Positions 1 to 5,340 of a DNA stretch of 9,174 nt are shown here, piece by piece; position 1 is the stretch's first letter, and the number at the start of each line of letters is the position of its first letter. Position numbers and translations under genes: made by a program. Below the pieces are notes generated by a model. The model did not search any database, had not been told where the DNA came from, and worked only from the letters and a program-made list of their open reading frames with translations. This stretch comes from Gemmatimonadota bacterium (GTDB lineage: Bacteria > Gemmatimonadota > Gemmatimonadetes > Gemmatimonadales > GWC2-71-9): the NCBI GenBank assembly GCA_025361465.1, contig JANYAG010000086.1:1-9174 (forward strand), in the 5' to 3' direction.

Positions 1-1
1 G

Positions 2-169
2 CACGATCATATCGATATCCGGGCGGCGATCCTGCTGGCCATCGGACTCGCCATCGGTGCATGGATCGGCGCCCGCTATGCGCAAACGGTCGCGCCGGCC
101 ACCCTGCAGCGGGCGTTTGCGGTCTTCCTGGCGGTGATGGCCGTGCGGATGTGGTTCAAGACGGGGTGA
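2..169 (+). CDS. TauE/SafE (TSUP) family permease, C-terminal end (partial)
   Basis: Only the last 55 codons are in the window; the gene begins upstream, and the frame is read from base 2 to the TGA at 167-169. The visible protein has a hydrophobic helix (AAILLAIGLAIGAWIGARYA), a short loop with TVAPATLQRAF, a second hydrophobic helix (AVFLAVMAVRMWF) and then the end. The G-A-x-x-G-A-R-x-A segment followed by L-x-R-x-F-A-x-F-L is typical of the second half of TSUP transporters. These inner-membrane proteins export or import sulfite, thiosulfate, sulfoacetate and other small anions. The stop overlaps the start of a TsdA-like cytochrome by one base, so a sulfur-oxyanion substrate is a reasonable guess, but the substrate cannot be read from this fragment. 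Confidence 0.8.
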   Translation, partial: HDHIDIRAAILLAIGLAIGAWIGARYAQTVAPATLQRAFAVFLAVMAVRMWFKTG

Positions 170-1041
170 TGCCGATGTCGCCAGCACGCACGGGGAGACC
201 AGGGCTGGCGCATTCCGCTGCCGGGCGGTTCCCCCTGGCCCTGCTCGGGATGCTCGTTGCGTGCGGCCCCAAGCCGGCCACACCGGCGGGTGTGGCCGGC
301 GAGCTGCGAGGCCCGGATGGGTCGGCGGTCCCCGAGGGGGGGATTGGCCGCAGCATTCGCCGGGGGCACGCGCTCCTGGTTGCTACACGCGACTCACTAC
401 CCGATCATGTCGGCAATGCGCTGCGCTGCACCTCGTGCCACCTCGACGAAGGCCGGAAACCCGGGGCCATTCCCTTCACCGGGGTCTACGCCCGCTTCCC
501 GCAATACCGCTCCCGCGTCGCGGCCGTGCAGCGACTGGAGGACCGGATCAATGACTGTTTCGAGCGCTCGATGAACGGCCGCGCGCTCGCCTTCGACGAC
601 CCGGCGATGCGGGACATCGTGGCCTACTTTGCGTTTGTCTCCCGGGGGATCGCCGTGGGCGACTCGGTCCCGGGACAGGGCGTCACGCTCGGCACCGCAC
701 TCGCTGGCGATACGGTCGCGGGCGCCGCGTATTTCGTGACGTCCTGCGCCCGCTGTCACGGCGCGACCGGGGACGGCACGACGATCGCGCCACCACTCTG
801 GGGCCCGCGATCGTTCAACATCGGCGCCGGGATGGGCCGCCTCCGCACGCTGACCGGCTTCATTCACGCCAACATGCCGTTCGACAAGCCCGGCACCACG
901 AGCGAAGTCGATGCCGTCAACGTCGCGGCCTACGTCGCCGCGCAATCACGACCCGATTTTCCCGGCAAGGAACGGGATTGGCCCAAGGGAGACGCACCGC
1001 CGGACGTGCCGTACCGGACGCTGGCGAAACCGAAGAAATAG
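169..1041 (+). CDS. tsdA: Di-heme c-type cytochrome lipoprotein, thiosulfate dehydrogenase (TsdA)-like
   Basis: The protein is about 290 residues. The N-terminus carries a lipoprotein signal (hydrophobic stretch ending LVAC, Cys32), so it is probably anchored on the outside of the inner membrane or on the outer membrane. Two haem c motifs are present: CTSCH (87-91) and CARCH (193-197). Between them lie ARFPQYR and INDCFERSMNG (Cys130), a signature of TsdA, where this Cys is the unusual axial ligand of haem 1. A Met in NMPF (236) is at the right distance to be the haem 2 ligand. Characterised TsdA enzymes join two thiosulfates into tetrathionate, or run in reverse. The ATG at 169 overlaps the permease stop (TGATG). 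The in-frame ATG at 175 is better spaced from GGGGTGA (163-169) and is an alternative start two residues shorter. Family assignment is firm; reaction direction is inference. Confidence 0.82.
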   Translation: MPMSPARTGRPGLAHSAAGRFPLALLGMLVACGPKPATPAGVAGELRGPDGSAVPEGGIGRSIRRGHALLVATRDSLPDHVGNALRCTSCHLDEGRKPGAIPFTGVYARFPQYRSRVAAVQRLEDRINDCFERSMNGRALAFDDPAMRDIVAYFAFVSRGIAVGDSVPGQGVTLGTALAGDTVAGAAYFVTSCARCHGATGDGTTIAPPLWGPRSFNIGAGMGRLRTLTGFIHANMPFDKPGTTSEVDAVNVAAYVAAQSRPDFPGKERDWPKGDAPPDVPYRTLAKPKK

Positions 1042-1054
1042 CAGAAGGGAAAAG

Positions 1055-1099
1055 CGAGGAACGAGGAGCGAGCTTGTCGTGCGCTACTTCCGCTCCTCG
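1055..1099. terminator. Inverted repeat at convergent gene ends (possible bidirectional terminator)
   Basis: CGAGGAGCG (1062-1070) and CGCTCCTCG (1091-1099) form a perfect 9-base stem around a 20-base loop. The structure lies between the cytochrome stop (1041) and the 3' end of the convergent minus-strand gene (stop at 1084-1086), and it overlaps the last codons of the latter. The left arm belongs to a tandem heptamer, CGAGGAA then CGAGGAG then CGAG (1055-1072). There is no T-tract on either side, so intrinsic termination is uncertain; mRNA 3'-end protection is another option. Confidence 0.35.
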
Positions 1100-1614
1100 A
1101 ACTTCTTCTTGAGCAGGGCGAGTTGGGCTTCCACCGCCGCTTCCTTGGCGCGGTGATCGAGCAGCGCTTCGTTCATTGGCGGAGGGCCTTCGGCCAGCGG
1201 ATCGGCGGCCGATTCCTCCTGAAAGGGTATCCCGCGCGAGGCCGCCTGGTAGCGCGCCATGGTGGCGTCGTACTCCCGCTCGGCCATGGTGACCTCATCC
1301 CGCTGCACCAGCACCTTGCGCTCGAGGAGATCGACGCGTTCCCGCGCCTTGGTGGTGTACTCCTCGGCGATCCGACTCGTCTCGGCGTCGTTGATCTCCA
1401 GCGCCAGGCGTCCACGACGCTCGTAGTCCGCCATGTCGCGCCGGGCGGCCTCGAGCTCGCGTTCGCTGCGCGCCAGGGCCTCGCGCAATTCGCCGATCCC
1501 GACCTTGAACCCAACCAGCGCCTCACGCAGGCCAGCGGCCTGTTCTCGGGTCGGTCGATTGGGCCGCCCCGCAAACAGGCGGTCGAGCTGTGCCTTGATT
1601 TCGTCGAGATCCAT
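1084..1614 (-). CDS. Coiled-coil protein of unknown function
   Basis: The protein has 176 residues, no signal peptide and no membrane segment, so it should be cytoplasmic. Residues about 20-125 are almost entirely charged helix, with Glu/Arg/Ala-rich heptad-like stretches such as LARSERELEAARRDM and ERVDLLERKVLVQRDEV. A Pro/Gly-rich break (about 127-147, with GIPFQEES and AEGPPP) follows, then a last helix ending in KKKFEERK. This layout (helix bundle, flexible break, short helix) recalls scaffold or filament-like proteins, but I recognise no family motif and assign no function. The ATG at 1614 lacks a Shine-Dalgarno. A strong promoter candidate lies 29 bases upstream, which supports this start. 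The gene stands alone, convergent with the cytochrome and divergent from the lipoprotein at 1722. A long plus-strand ORF over it is a shadow. Confidence 0.75.
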   Translation of the reverse strand: MDLDEIKAQLDRLFAGRPNRPTREQAAGLREALVGFKVGIGELREALARSERELEAARRDMADYERRGRLALEINDAETSRIAEEYTTKARERVDLLERKVLVQRDEVTMAEREYDATMARYQAASRGIPFQEESAADPLAEGPPPMNEALLDHRAKEAAVEAQLALLKKKFEERK

Positions 1615-1642
1615 CGATCACACGGGTCAGGGTGAGGCGCGA

Positions 1643-1672
1643 ATGGTACCCGCCGGGCGGCGCGGCGGTCAA
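1643..1672 (-). promoter_or_regulatory. Sigma70-type promoter for the coiled-coil gene
   Basis: Reading the minus strand, TTGACC (1672 down to 1667) is separated by 18 bases from TACCAT (1648 down to 1643), then TCG. The -35 matches five of six consensus bases and the -10 keeps the three most important ones. Transcription would begin near 1636, giving a leader of about 22 bases before the ATG at 1614. Confidence 0.55.
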
Positions 1673-1687
1673 GCAAGCACCCCCGTG

Positions 1688-1696
1688 TACATTTCG
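1688..1696 (+). promoter_or_regulatory. Putative -10 element for the lipoprotein / C26 hydrolase unit
   Basis: TACATTTCG has the TAnnnT pattern of a -10 box followed by TCG, as at other unit starts in this window. It lies 28 bases before the ATG at 1722. No convincing -35 is present; the position where one would sit overlaps the -35 of the divergent coiled-coil promoter (1667-1672), so the two may compete. Confidence 0.35.
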
Positions 1697-1721
1697 CGTT
1701 CCTCACCTCGTCGAGCCCACG

Positions 1722-2213
1722 ATGCGACGCTTCATCGGCTTGCTTGCCCTTGCCCTCACCACCTCACTGGTCGCCTGTGGCAAGTCGGCCGGAAGCGGAT
1801 CGGCCACCTGCGGGATTGCGGCGCTGACCGGACCGCTGGCGGTCAAGGATGCCTTCGCCCGGGGCAACATGCTGGAAGCGATCCCCGATTCCGTGCCGGC
1901 CACCCTGCCGGTTCGGGTCGTCGCCGGGCCCCTGCTTGACGCCTTCCTGAAGTCCCGCGACTCGGCCGGCATGGCCTTCACCGTCGAAGGGAAGATTCCC
2001 GTGGGCGCGCTCCCGGGGTACGGTGTCATCCTGGTCGGTCCCAGGAACACGCCGCTCGGCATCTTGCTGTTCGACGGGAGGGCCGTGCCCAACGCCAACG
2101 TCCTCGGCACCGTGACCGTTCGTGACTCGGCTCTTCCGCTGCTCGGCGTCCGCATCGACTTGAAGGGCTATGAAGACCCCAAGTGTCCGCTGTTCACCGA
2201 GCCCAAAACGTGA
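1722..2213 (+). CDS. Small lipoprotein of unknown function
   Basis: The protein has 163 residues. The N-terminus is a clear lipoprotein signal: MRRF, a hydrophobic stretch, then LVAC with the lipidated Cys at residue 19, followed by a Gly/Ser linker (GKSAGSGSATC). The mature part contains a second Cys shortly after the linker (residue 28) and another near the C-terminus (DPKCPLF), which could form a disulfide. The rest looks like a small beta-rich domain (for example GYGVILVGPRNTPLGILLF), with no motif I recognise. The frame stays open upstream, but ATG 1722 is chosen because it places the signal peptide at the N-terminus. No Shine-Dalgarno is visible. The stop overlaps the next gene's GTG by four bases, so the two are probably translated together; a joint function is not evident. 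Confidence 0.8.
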   Translation: MRRFIGLLALALTTSLVACGKSAGSGSATCGIAALTGPLAVKDAFARGNMLEAIPDSVPATLPVRVVAGPLLDAFLKSRDSAGMAFTVEGKIPVGALPGYGVILVGPRNTPLGILLFDGRAVPNANVLGTVTVRDSALPLLGVRIDLKGYEDPKCPLFTEPKT

Positions 2214-2929
2214 GCCGTCCGCGCATCGGTGTCACCGGCGTCACCCGCCAGTGGGAGGACCAGCCGCGCACCGGCGTGAATGCCGCGTATGTGCGCGCCG
2301 TCCTCGCGGCCGGCGGCATCCCCATCCTGCTCGTCCCGGAATGCTCGCCGGAGGAATCGATCGACCTGTTCGGCGAGTGTGATGCCCTCCTCCTCACCGG
2401 CGGCGAGGACGTGGATCCCGCGTGCTACAATGCCGCGCCGCACCCCCGGCTCGGGACCGTCGACCTCCGGCGGGATGCCAATGAACTCGCCCTGGTGGCG
2501 GATGCCCGCGCGCGCGACCTGCCGATCCTCGCCATCTGCCGTGGCATTCAGCTTCTCAACGTGGCGTGCGGCGGTTCGCTGATCCAGGACATCCCCTCAC
2601 AGCGCCCCAGCGCGATCGCACACAACCCCGCCACCCCGCGTCATCGCGCGGCCCATCTGGTCACGCTGTCCGAGGGCTCGCGCCTCGGCCAGATCCTGGA
2701 GACGCACGAGTTCAGTGCCAACTCGTTCCATCACCAGGCGATCGATGGCGTGGGCGCCGGGCTGGTCGTCGCCGCCACCGCGCCCGATGGCATCATCGAG
2801 GGTTTGGAGAGCCGCGACCCGCTGGAATGGATCGTTGGCGTACAGTGGCACCCCGAGGAGCTGGCCTTCGCCACGACCGCAGAAGATCTGCGGCTTTTTA
2901 CCGCCATGGTGGCCGCAGCCCGGCGCTGA
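2210..2929 (+). CDS. Class I glutamine amidotransferase-like hydrolase (peptidase C26, PuuD-type gamma-glutamyl hydrolase)
   Basis: The protein has 239 residues, the usual size for the family. It starts at GTG 2210 in a GTGA overlap with the lipoprotein stop, giving MSRPRIGVTG, which matches the family's first beta strand. Family motifs appear in order: LLLTGGEDVDP (oxyanion strand and loop), DLRRDANELAL, LAICRGIQLLNVACGG with the nucleophile Cys110, SFHHQAID, and GVQWHPEE with catalytic His214 and Glu216. The triad is complete, so the enzyme should be active. PuuD cleaves gamma-glutamyl-GABA in putrescine breakdown; relatives act on other gamma-glutamyl amides. No putrescine genes are nearby, so the substrate is unknown and I give no symbol. 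It is cytoplasmic, with no signal peptide. An antisense ORF of 367 codons (2597-3700) over it is a shadow. Confidence 0.88.
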   Translation: MSRPRIGVTGVTRQWEDQPRTGVNAAYVRAVLAAGGIPILLVPECSPEESIDLFGECDALLLTGGEDVDPACYNAAPHPRLGTVDLRRDANELALVADARARDLPILAICRGIQLLNVACGGSLIQDIPSQRPSAIAHNPATPRHRAAHLVTLSEGSRLGQILETHEFSANSFHHQAIDGVGAGLVVAATAPDGIIEGLESRDPLEWIVGVQWHPEELAFATTAEDLRLFTAMVAAARR

Positions 2930-2933
2930 GCGG

Positions 2934-2963
2934 TTGGTGGACGGCTGCCTCGACGTGTATCGT
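2934..2963 (+). promoter_or_regulatory. Putative promoter of the glycosyltransferase operon
   Basis: TTGGTG (2934-2939), an 18-base spacer and TATCGT (2958-2963), then TCG, form a fair sigma70-like promoter in the 60-base gap after the C26 hydrolase. Transcription would begin at about 2969-2971, right at a small ATG (2970) and about 20 bases before the glycosyltransferase ATG. Confidence 0.45.
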
Positions 2964-2969
2964 TCGCCC

Positions 2970-2993
2970 ATGACGACACCGACCGGTTCATGA
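2970..2993 (+). other. Possible seven-codon leader ORF
   Basis: ATG at 2970 opens MTTPTGS and stops at TGA 2991-2993, overlapping the glycosyltransferase ATG (2990) in an ATGA. The glycosyltransferase has no Shine-Dalgarno, and the predicted transcription start falls on this ATG, so a leaderless mini-ORF could deliver ribosomes to it. With only seven codons it may equally be chance. Confidence 0.25.
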
Positions 2994-3769
2994 TCTATCT
3001 CTGCGTACCAAGCCGCAACGAAGCGGCCACTGTCGGGCTCCTGCTGTGGAAGGCGAGCCGCGTGCTCGAAGGATCGACGCGCAAGTACCAGATGCTGGTG
3101 GGCGACGACGCCTCGACCGACCAGACTGACGAGGTGCTCGCCGCCTACGTCAAGGCGCTGCCGCTCACGGTGCTGCGCTCCGAGCAGCCGCTGGGCTACG
3201 CCGCCACGGTCGAGCGCCTGCTGCAGGAAGCGCTCCGGCTCAGCGATCGGCACAAGCGCGACGCGGCCATCCTGATGCCGGCCGACTTTACCGTCGACCC
3301 CGAAAGCCTGACCGAGTTCTTCAAGCGGCTCGACAGCGGCGCGGATGTCGTGGTCGGCGAGGCGGACACCTCGCTGGAACCGGACCGCTGGCGCCGGGCG
3401 GTGCGCCGCTGGGCGCCGCGGCTGCTCGGCTCGCGCGTGCGGGTGCTCGGGGTGCGCGACGTCGTCTCGGGGTATGTTGCCTTCCGGCTCATCGCCTTGC
3501 GGAATGCGTTTCGGGATCGCCCGGACCGCTGGCTGGCCACCGACGGGTGGGCGGCCAACGCCGAACTGCTCTCGTGGACCGCCGCGGGCGCGCGCCGAGT
3601 CGAGACGATCACGGTGGTCGAGCGCGTCGATCGACTCCAGCGGCCGAGTCGCCATGCAGCGTGGCCGCGCGCACGCGAGCTCTGGGCCGCACGGCGGCAT
3701 CTCGTCAAGCCGCCGGTCCCCCCGCCGGACCGGGCACCCAAGGCGGCCACCGCCAAGGAACCGGCGTGA
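2990..3769 (+). CDS. Family 2 glycosyltransferase (GT-A fold)
   Basis: The protein has 259 residues. It begins with the GT2 nucleotide-sugar strand (IYLCVPSRNEAATVG) followed by VGDDASTDQT at 38-46, the DDxSxD signature (Asp39, Asp40, Asp44). ILMPADFTVDPE supplies the DxD-like metal site (Asp99, then Asp103). A further acidic segment, DGWAANAELLSW, resembles the catalytic-base region. No membrane helix is present, so it probably works at the inner face of the membrane with a lipid or protein partner. The tail (about 240-259) is Pro/Lys/Ala-rich and probably disordered. Dolichyl/undecaprenyl-phosphate sugar transferases are the nearest family type; donor and acceptor cannot be read. Its stop overlaps the next gene's GTG, placing it first in a three-gene unit with two exported proteins, which hints at envelope glycan or lipid work. 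Confidence 0.82.
   Translation: MIYLCVPSRNEAATVGLLLWKASRVLEGSTRKYQMLVGDDASTDQTDEVLAAYVKALPLTVLRSEQPLGYAATVERLLQEALRLSDRHKRDAAILMPADFTVDPESLTEFFKRLDSGADVVVGEADTSLEPDRWRRAVRRWAPRLLGSRVRVLGVRDVVSGYVAFRLIALRNAFRDRPDRWLATDGWAANAELLSWTAAGARRVETITVVERVDRLQRPSRHAAWPRARELWAARRHLVKPPVPPPDRAPKAATAKEPA
3755..3760 (+). promoter_or_regulatory. Ribosome binding site fixing the GTG start at 3766
   Basis: AAGGAA lies five bases before GTG 3766. Together with the signal peptide that begins there, it selects this start over the long in-frame extension upstream, which overlaps the glycosyltransferase. Confidence 0.5.
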
Positions 3770-4512
3770 TTTCGCTCGTCGTCGGTGCCCTGTTCCAGGT
3801 CAGCATCGCGACGACCCCAACGCCACCCTCGCGGTTGCCCTTCGCCGTGGGCGAGCGCCTTGAATACCGGGCAAGCAACAGGCTGGGCGGGGGAAGTGCC
3901 ACCCTTCGCGTCGTCGGCATCGACACCGTGCGCGGCGTGCCCGGCTGGAAGTTCGTCTTTGCCACCGAGGTTTCGGGCATTCTCGGGCTGTACAAGAGCC
4001 AGAGCGAGTTCACGTCATGGACCGGGGTGGCCGACTTCATCTCGCGGCGATTCCTGAAGGATGTCCACGACAACGGCAAGCACCGCATCGATGATCATCA
4101 GATCTACCCGGACTCCGGCTTCTTCCGCGACAACAACTACGCCATCACCGTCCCCACCGCGAAGACCCCGCTCGACGATGTCGCCTTCTTCTACTTCATC
4201 CGGTTCATCCCGCTCGAGGTCAACAAGACCTACGTCTTCGCGAACTACTTCAATGCCACCAAGGGCGCGGTGACGATCCAGGTCCTCCGGCGCGAGCTGC
4301 TCACCATGCCCGACGGCAGCCGAGTCTCCTGTCTGGTGCTCTACCCGATCGTCGAGGATCCACCGCACGGAATGTTCCTGAAGAAGTGGAACTCGCGGCT
4401 CTGGCTCACGGACGATGCCCGCCGGATTCCGGTGCAGATCCAGGCCGGGACCGAGTTCGGCACGGTCACCTTCAAGCTGGTCAAGATCACCAACACCTTC
4501 CTCAAGCCATGA
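3766..4512 (+). CDS. Secreted DUF3108-like protein
   Basis: The protein has 248 residues from GTG 3766 (GTGA overlap with the glycosyltransferase stop). The N-terminus (ISLVVGALFQVSIATTP) reads as a signal peptide, so the product should be periplasmic or outer-membrane associated. The mature protein opens with PFAVGERLEYRAS and GSATLRV, then alternating beta strands, LYKSQSEFTSWTG, RRFLKDV, FFYFIRFIPLEVNKTY, a strand with KKWNSRLWLTDDARRIPVQI, and ends with GTVTFKLVKI. This 'GE.LeY...w.G...G' opening and 'vWls.D.rrlPv.i' ending is the pattern of DUF3108, a beta-rich domain of unknown function in Gram-negative envelope proteins. The position between a glycosyltransferase and a lipoprotein agrees with an envelope role. 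The in-frame extension upstream of 3766 is rejected because it lies inside the glycosyltransferase. Confidence 0.82.
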   Translation: MISLVVGALFQVSIATTPTPPSRLPFAVGERLEYRASNRLGGGSATLRVVGIDTVRGVPGWKFVFATEVSGILGLYKSQSEFTSWTGVADFISRRFLKDVHDNGKHRIDDHQIYPDSGFFRDNNYAITVPTAKTPLDDVAFFYFIRFIPLEVNKTYVFANYFNATKGAVTIQVLRRELLTMPDGSRVSCLVLYPIVEDPPHGMFLKKWNSRLWLTDDARRIPVQIQAGTEFGTVTFKLVKITNTFLKP

Positions 4513-5012
4513 AGCTCCCGGTCGCCGTGGTGCTGCTGCTCCTCTCCGGGTGCATCACGCGACCAGTGGCCGTGGACCCGCGGGCCGGGATCGCCGTGAG
4601 CGTCGGGGCGATGCTCGGTGATTCCATTGCGAACGTGCTGATCAATCGCGCCCTCACCGCCGACGCCGCGCTCGCGAATCCCGATTCGGTCTACAGCGCC
4701 GATGCCGAAGTCGTGGCGAATGGGGAGCAGCGCACCGAAGCCCCGCGATTGGCTGGCTTGAGCCCGGGCGGACGCCTCCTGCTCGGATCGAGCAAGACGA
4801 TGGTGACCTCGAGCCTGATCTGGGGATCGATCGAGTACCGCTGGATTCCCGGCGCGCCGGGACAGACCGCCACGTCGGGCTATGCGACCATCATCGTGGC
4901 GCACCTGCGCGATGGCAGCTGGCGCGTGGTGCACCTCCACTCCTCCACCATCCCACCACCGGACGCACAACCGCCGACGCCTCCCGATACCACGGGACGC
5001 GTCGGCGGATGA
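4509..5012 (+). CDS. NTF2/SnoaL-like lipoprotein
   Basis: The protein has 167 residues. ATG 4509 overlaps the DUF3108 stop (ATGA) and opens a short, clean lipoprotein signal (MKLPVAVVLLLLSGC, lipidated Cys15). The mature region has a helical start (GAMLGDSIANVLINRAL), a strand containing SVYSADAEVVANGEQR and a final pair of strands, GYATIIVAHLRDGSWRVVHLHSST. This last part, 'dGsWrvvh.H.S', is the hallmark of the cone-shaped NTF2/SnoaL/DUF4440 fold. A proline-rich tail (IPPPDAQPPTPPD) follows and is probably flexible. The fold binds small hydrophobic ligands or acts as a dimerisation unit; no catalytic residues can be named. It is last in the envelope operon and convergent with the small membrane protein gene, 14 bases apart. 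Confidence 0.75.
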   Translation: MKLPVAVVLLLLSGCITRPVAVDPRAGIAVSVGAMLGDSIANVLINRALTADAALANPDSVYSADAEVVANGEQRTEAPRLAGLSPGGRLLLGSSKTMVTSSLIWGSIEYRWIPGAPGQTATSGYATIIVAHLRDGSWRVVHLHSSTIPPPDAQPPTPPDTTGRVGG

Positions 5013-5026
5013 TGAACGCGGGCGAC

Positions 5027-5248
5027 TCAGCTGGTCGTGGCTGAATTGCCCCGGATCGTCTCGCGAACCTTCGACGCCATGCCCGGTGCGAAGATCTTCA
5101 TCAGGGTGTAGATGACGAAGCCCACCAGCGCCCACATCAACACCGTCATCACCAGGCCGATGAGCCAGCCGAACGCCGCGATCAGGAGCCTGAACCCGAT
5201 CATCGCGACAAAGGCGAAGATGGCGAACCCCGTGATGTTGCGAATCAT
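5027..5248 (-). CDS. Small membrane protein with two predicted helices
   Basis: The protein has 73 residues. Almost all of it is hydrophobic: a first helix (ITGFAIFAFVAMIGFRLLIAAF) and a second (GLVMTVLMWALVGFVIYTLM), joined by a tight GW/LIG turn, then a basic, soluble tail (KIFAPGMASKVRETIRGN). The reading frame is open 15 codons further, but the ATG at 5248 has a GGGAG ribosome site six bases ahead, so the shorter form is chosen. I recognise no family. Such proteins often sit in the inner membrane as regulators or accessory subunits, but nothing here says which. It is divergent from thiO and shares with it a 92-base promoter region. Confidence 0.72.
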   Translation of the reverse strand: MIRNITGFAIFAFVAMIGFRLLIAAFGWLIGLVMTVLMWALVGFVIYTLMKIFAPGMASKVRETIRGNSATTS

Positions 5249-5254
5249 GTTAGA

Positions 5255-5259
5255 CTCCC
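5255..5259 (-). promoter_or_regulatory. Ribosome binding site of the small membrane protein
   Basis: GGGAG on the minus strand (5259 down to 5255), six bases before the ATG at 5248. It decides the start against the upstream ATG at 5293. Confidence 0.6.
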
Positions 5260-5294
5260 GCGAAGACTGGGGCCGCGCCCCATGCGCGCCCATG

Positions 5295-5303
5295 TGGTAG
5301 AAT
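5295..5303 (+). promoter_or_regulatory. Putative extended -10 promoter of thiO
   Basis: TGG then TAGAAT (5298-5303) is an extended -10 (TGnTAnnnT), followed by ACG. It lies 37 bases before the thiO ATG at 5341, so transcription would begin near 5310. No -35 is recognisable, which is usual for extended -10 promoters. On the other strand, TATTCT (5304 down to 5299) overlaps it and could serve the divergent membrane protein gene. Confidence 0.4.
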
Positions 5304-5340
5304 ACGTTTCCCCCCCAACCCAGGTTTCAGGTCGCATCAT

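Noticed and set aside
61..168. N-terminal extension of the cytochrome frame
   Set aside because: It overlaps the permease gene in another frame and would bury the lipoprotein signal; the start at 169 or 175 is preferred.
1123..1635. Plus-strand ORF opposite the coiled-coil gene
   Set aside because: The minus frame has a long, regular heptad-like charged helix pattern and a strong promoter; the plus frame has neither.
2597..3700. Long antisense ORF of 367 codons on the minus strand
   Set aside because: It lies across two genes with complete family motifs (C26 hydrolase and GT2 glycosyltransferase), its protein is Arg/His/Gly-rich with no motif, and long antisense frames are expected at this G+C content.
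5027..5044. Small hairpin TCAGC-loop-GCTGA at the 3' end of the membrane protein gene
   Set aside because: Five base pairs with an eight-base loop and no T-tract is too weak to call a terminator.
5249..5293. Fifteen-codon N-terminal extension of the small membrane protein
   Set aside because: The ATG at 5248 has a well-placed GGGAG, and the extension would run through the thiO promoter zone with no ribosome site of its own.
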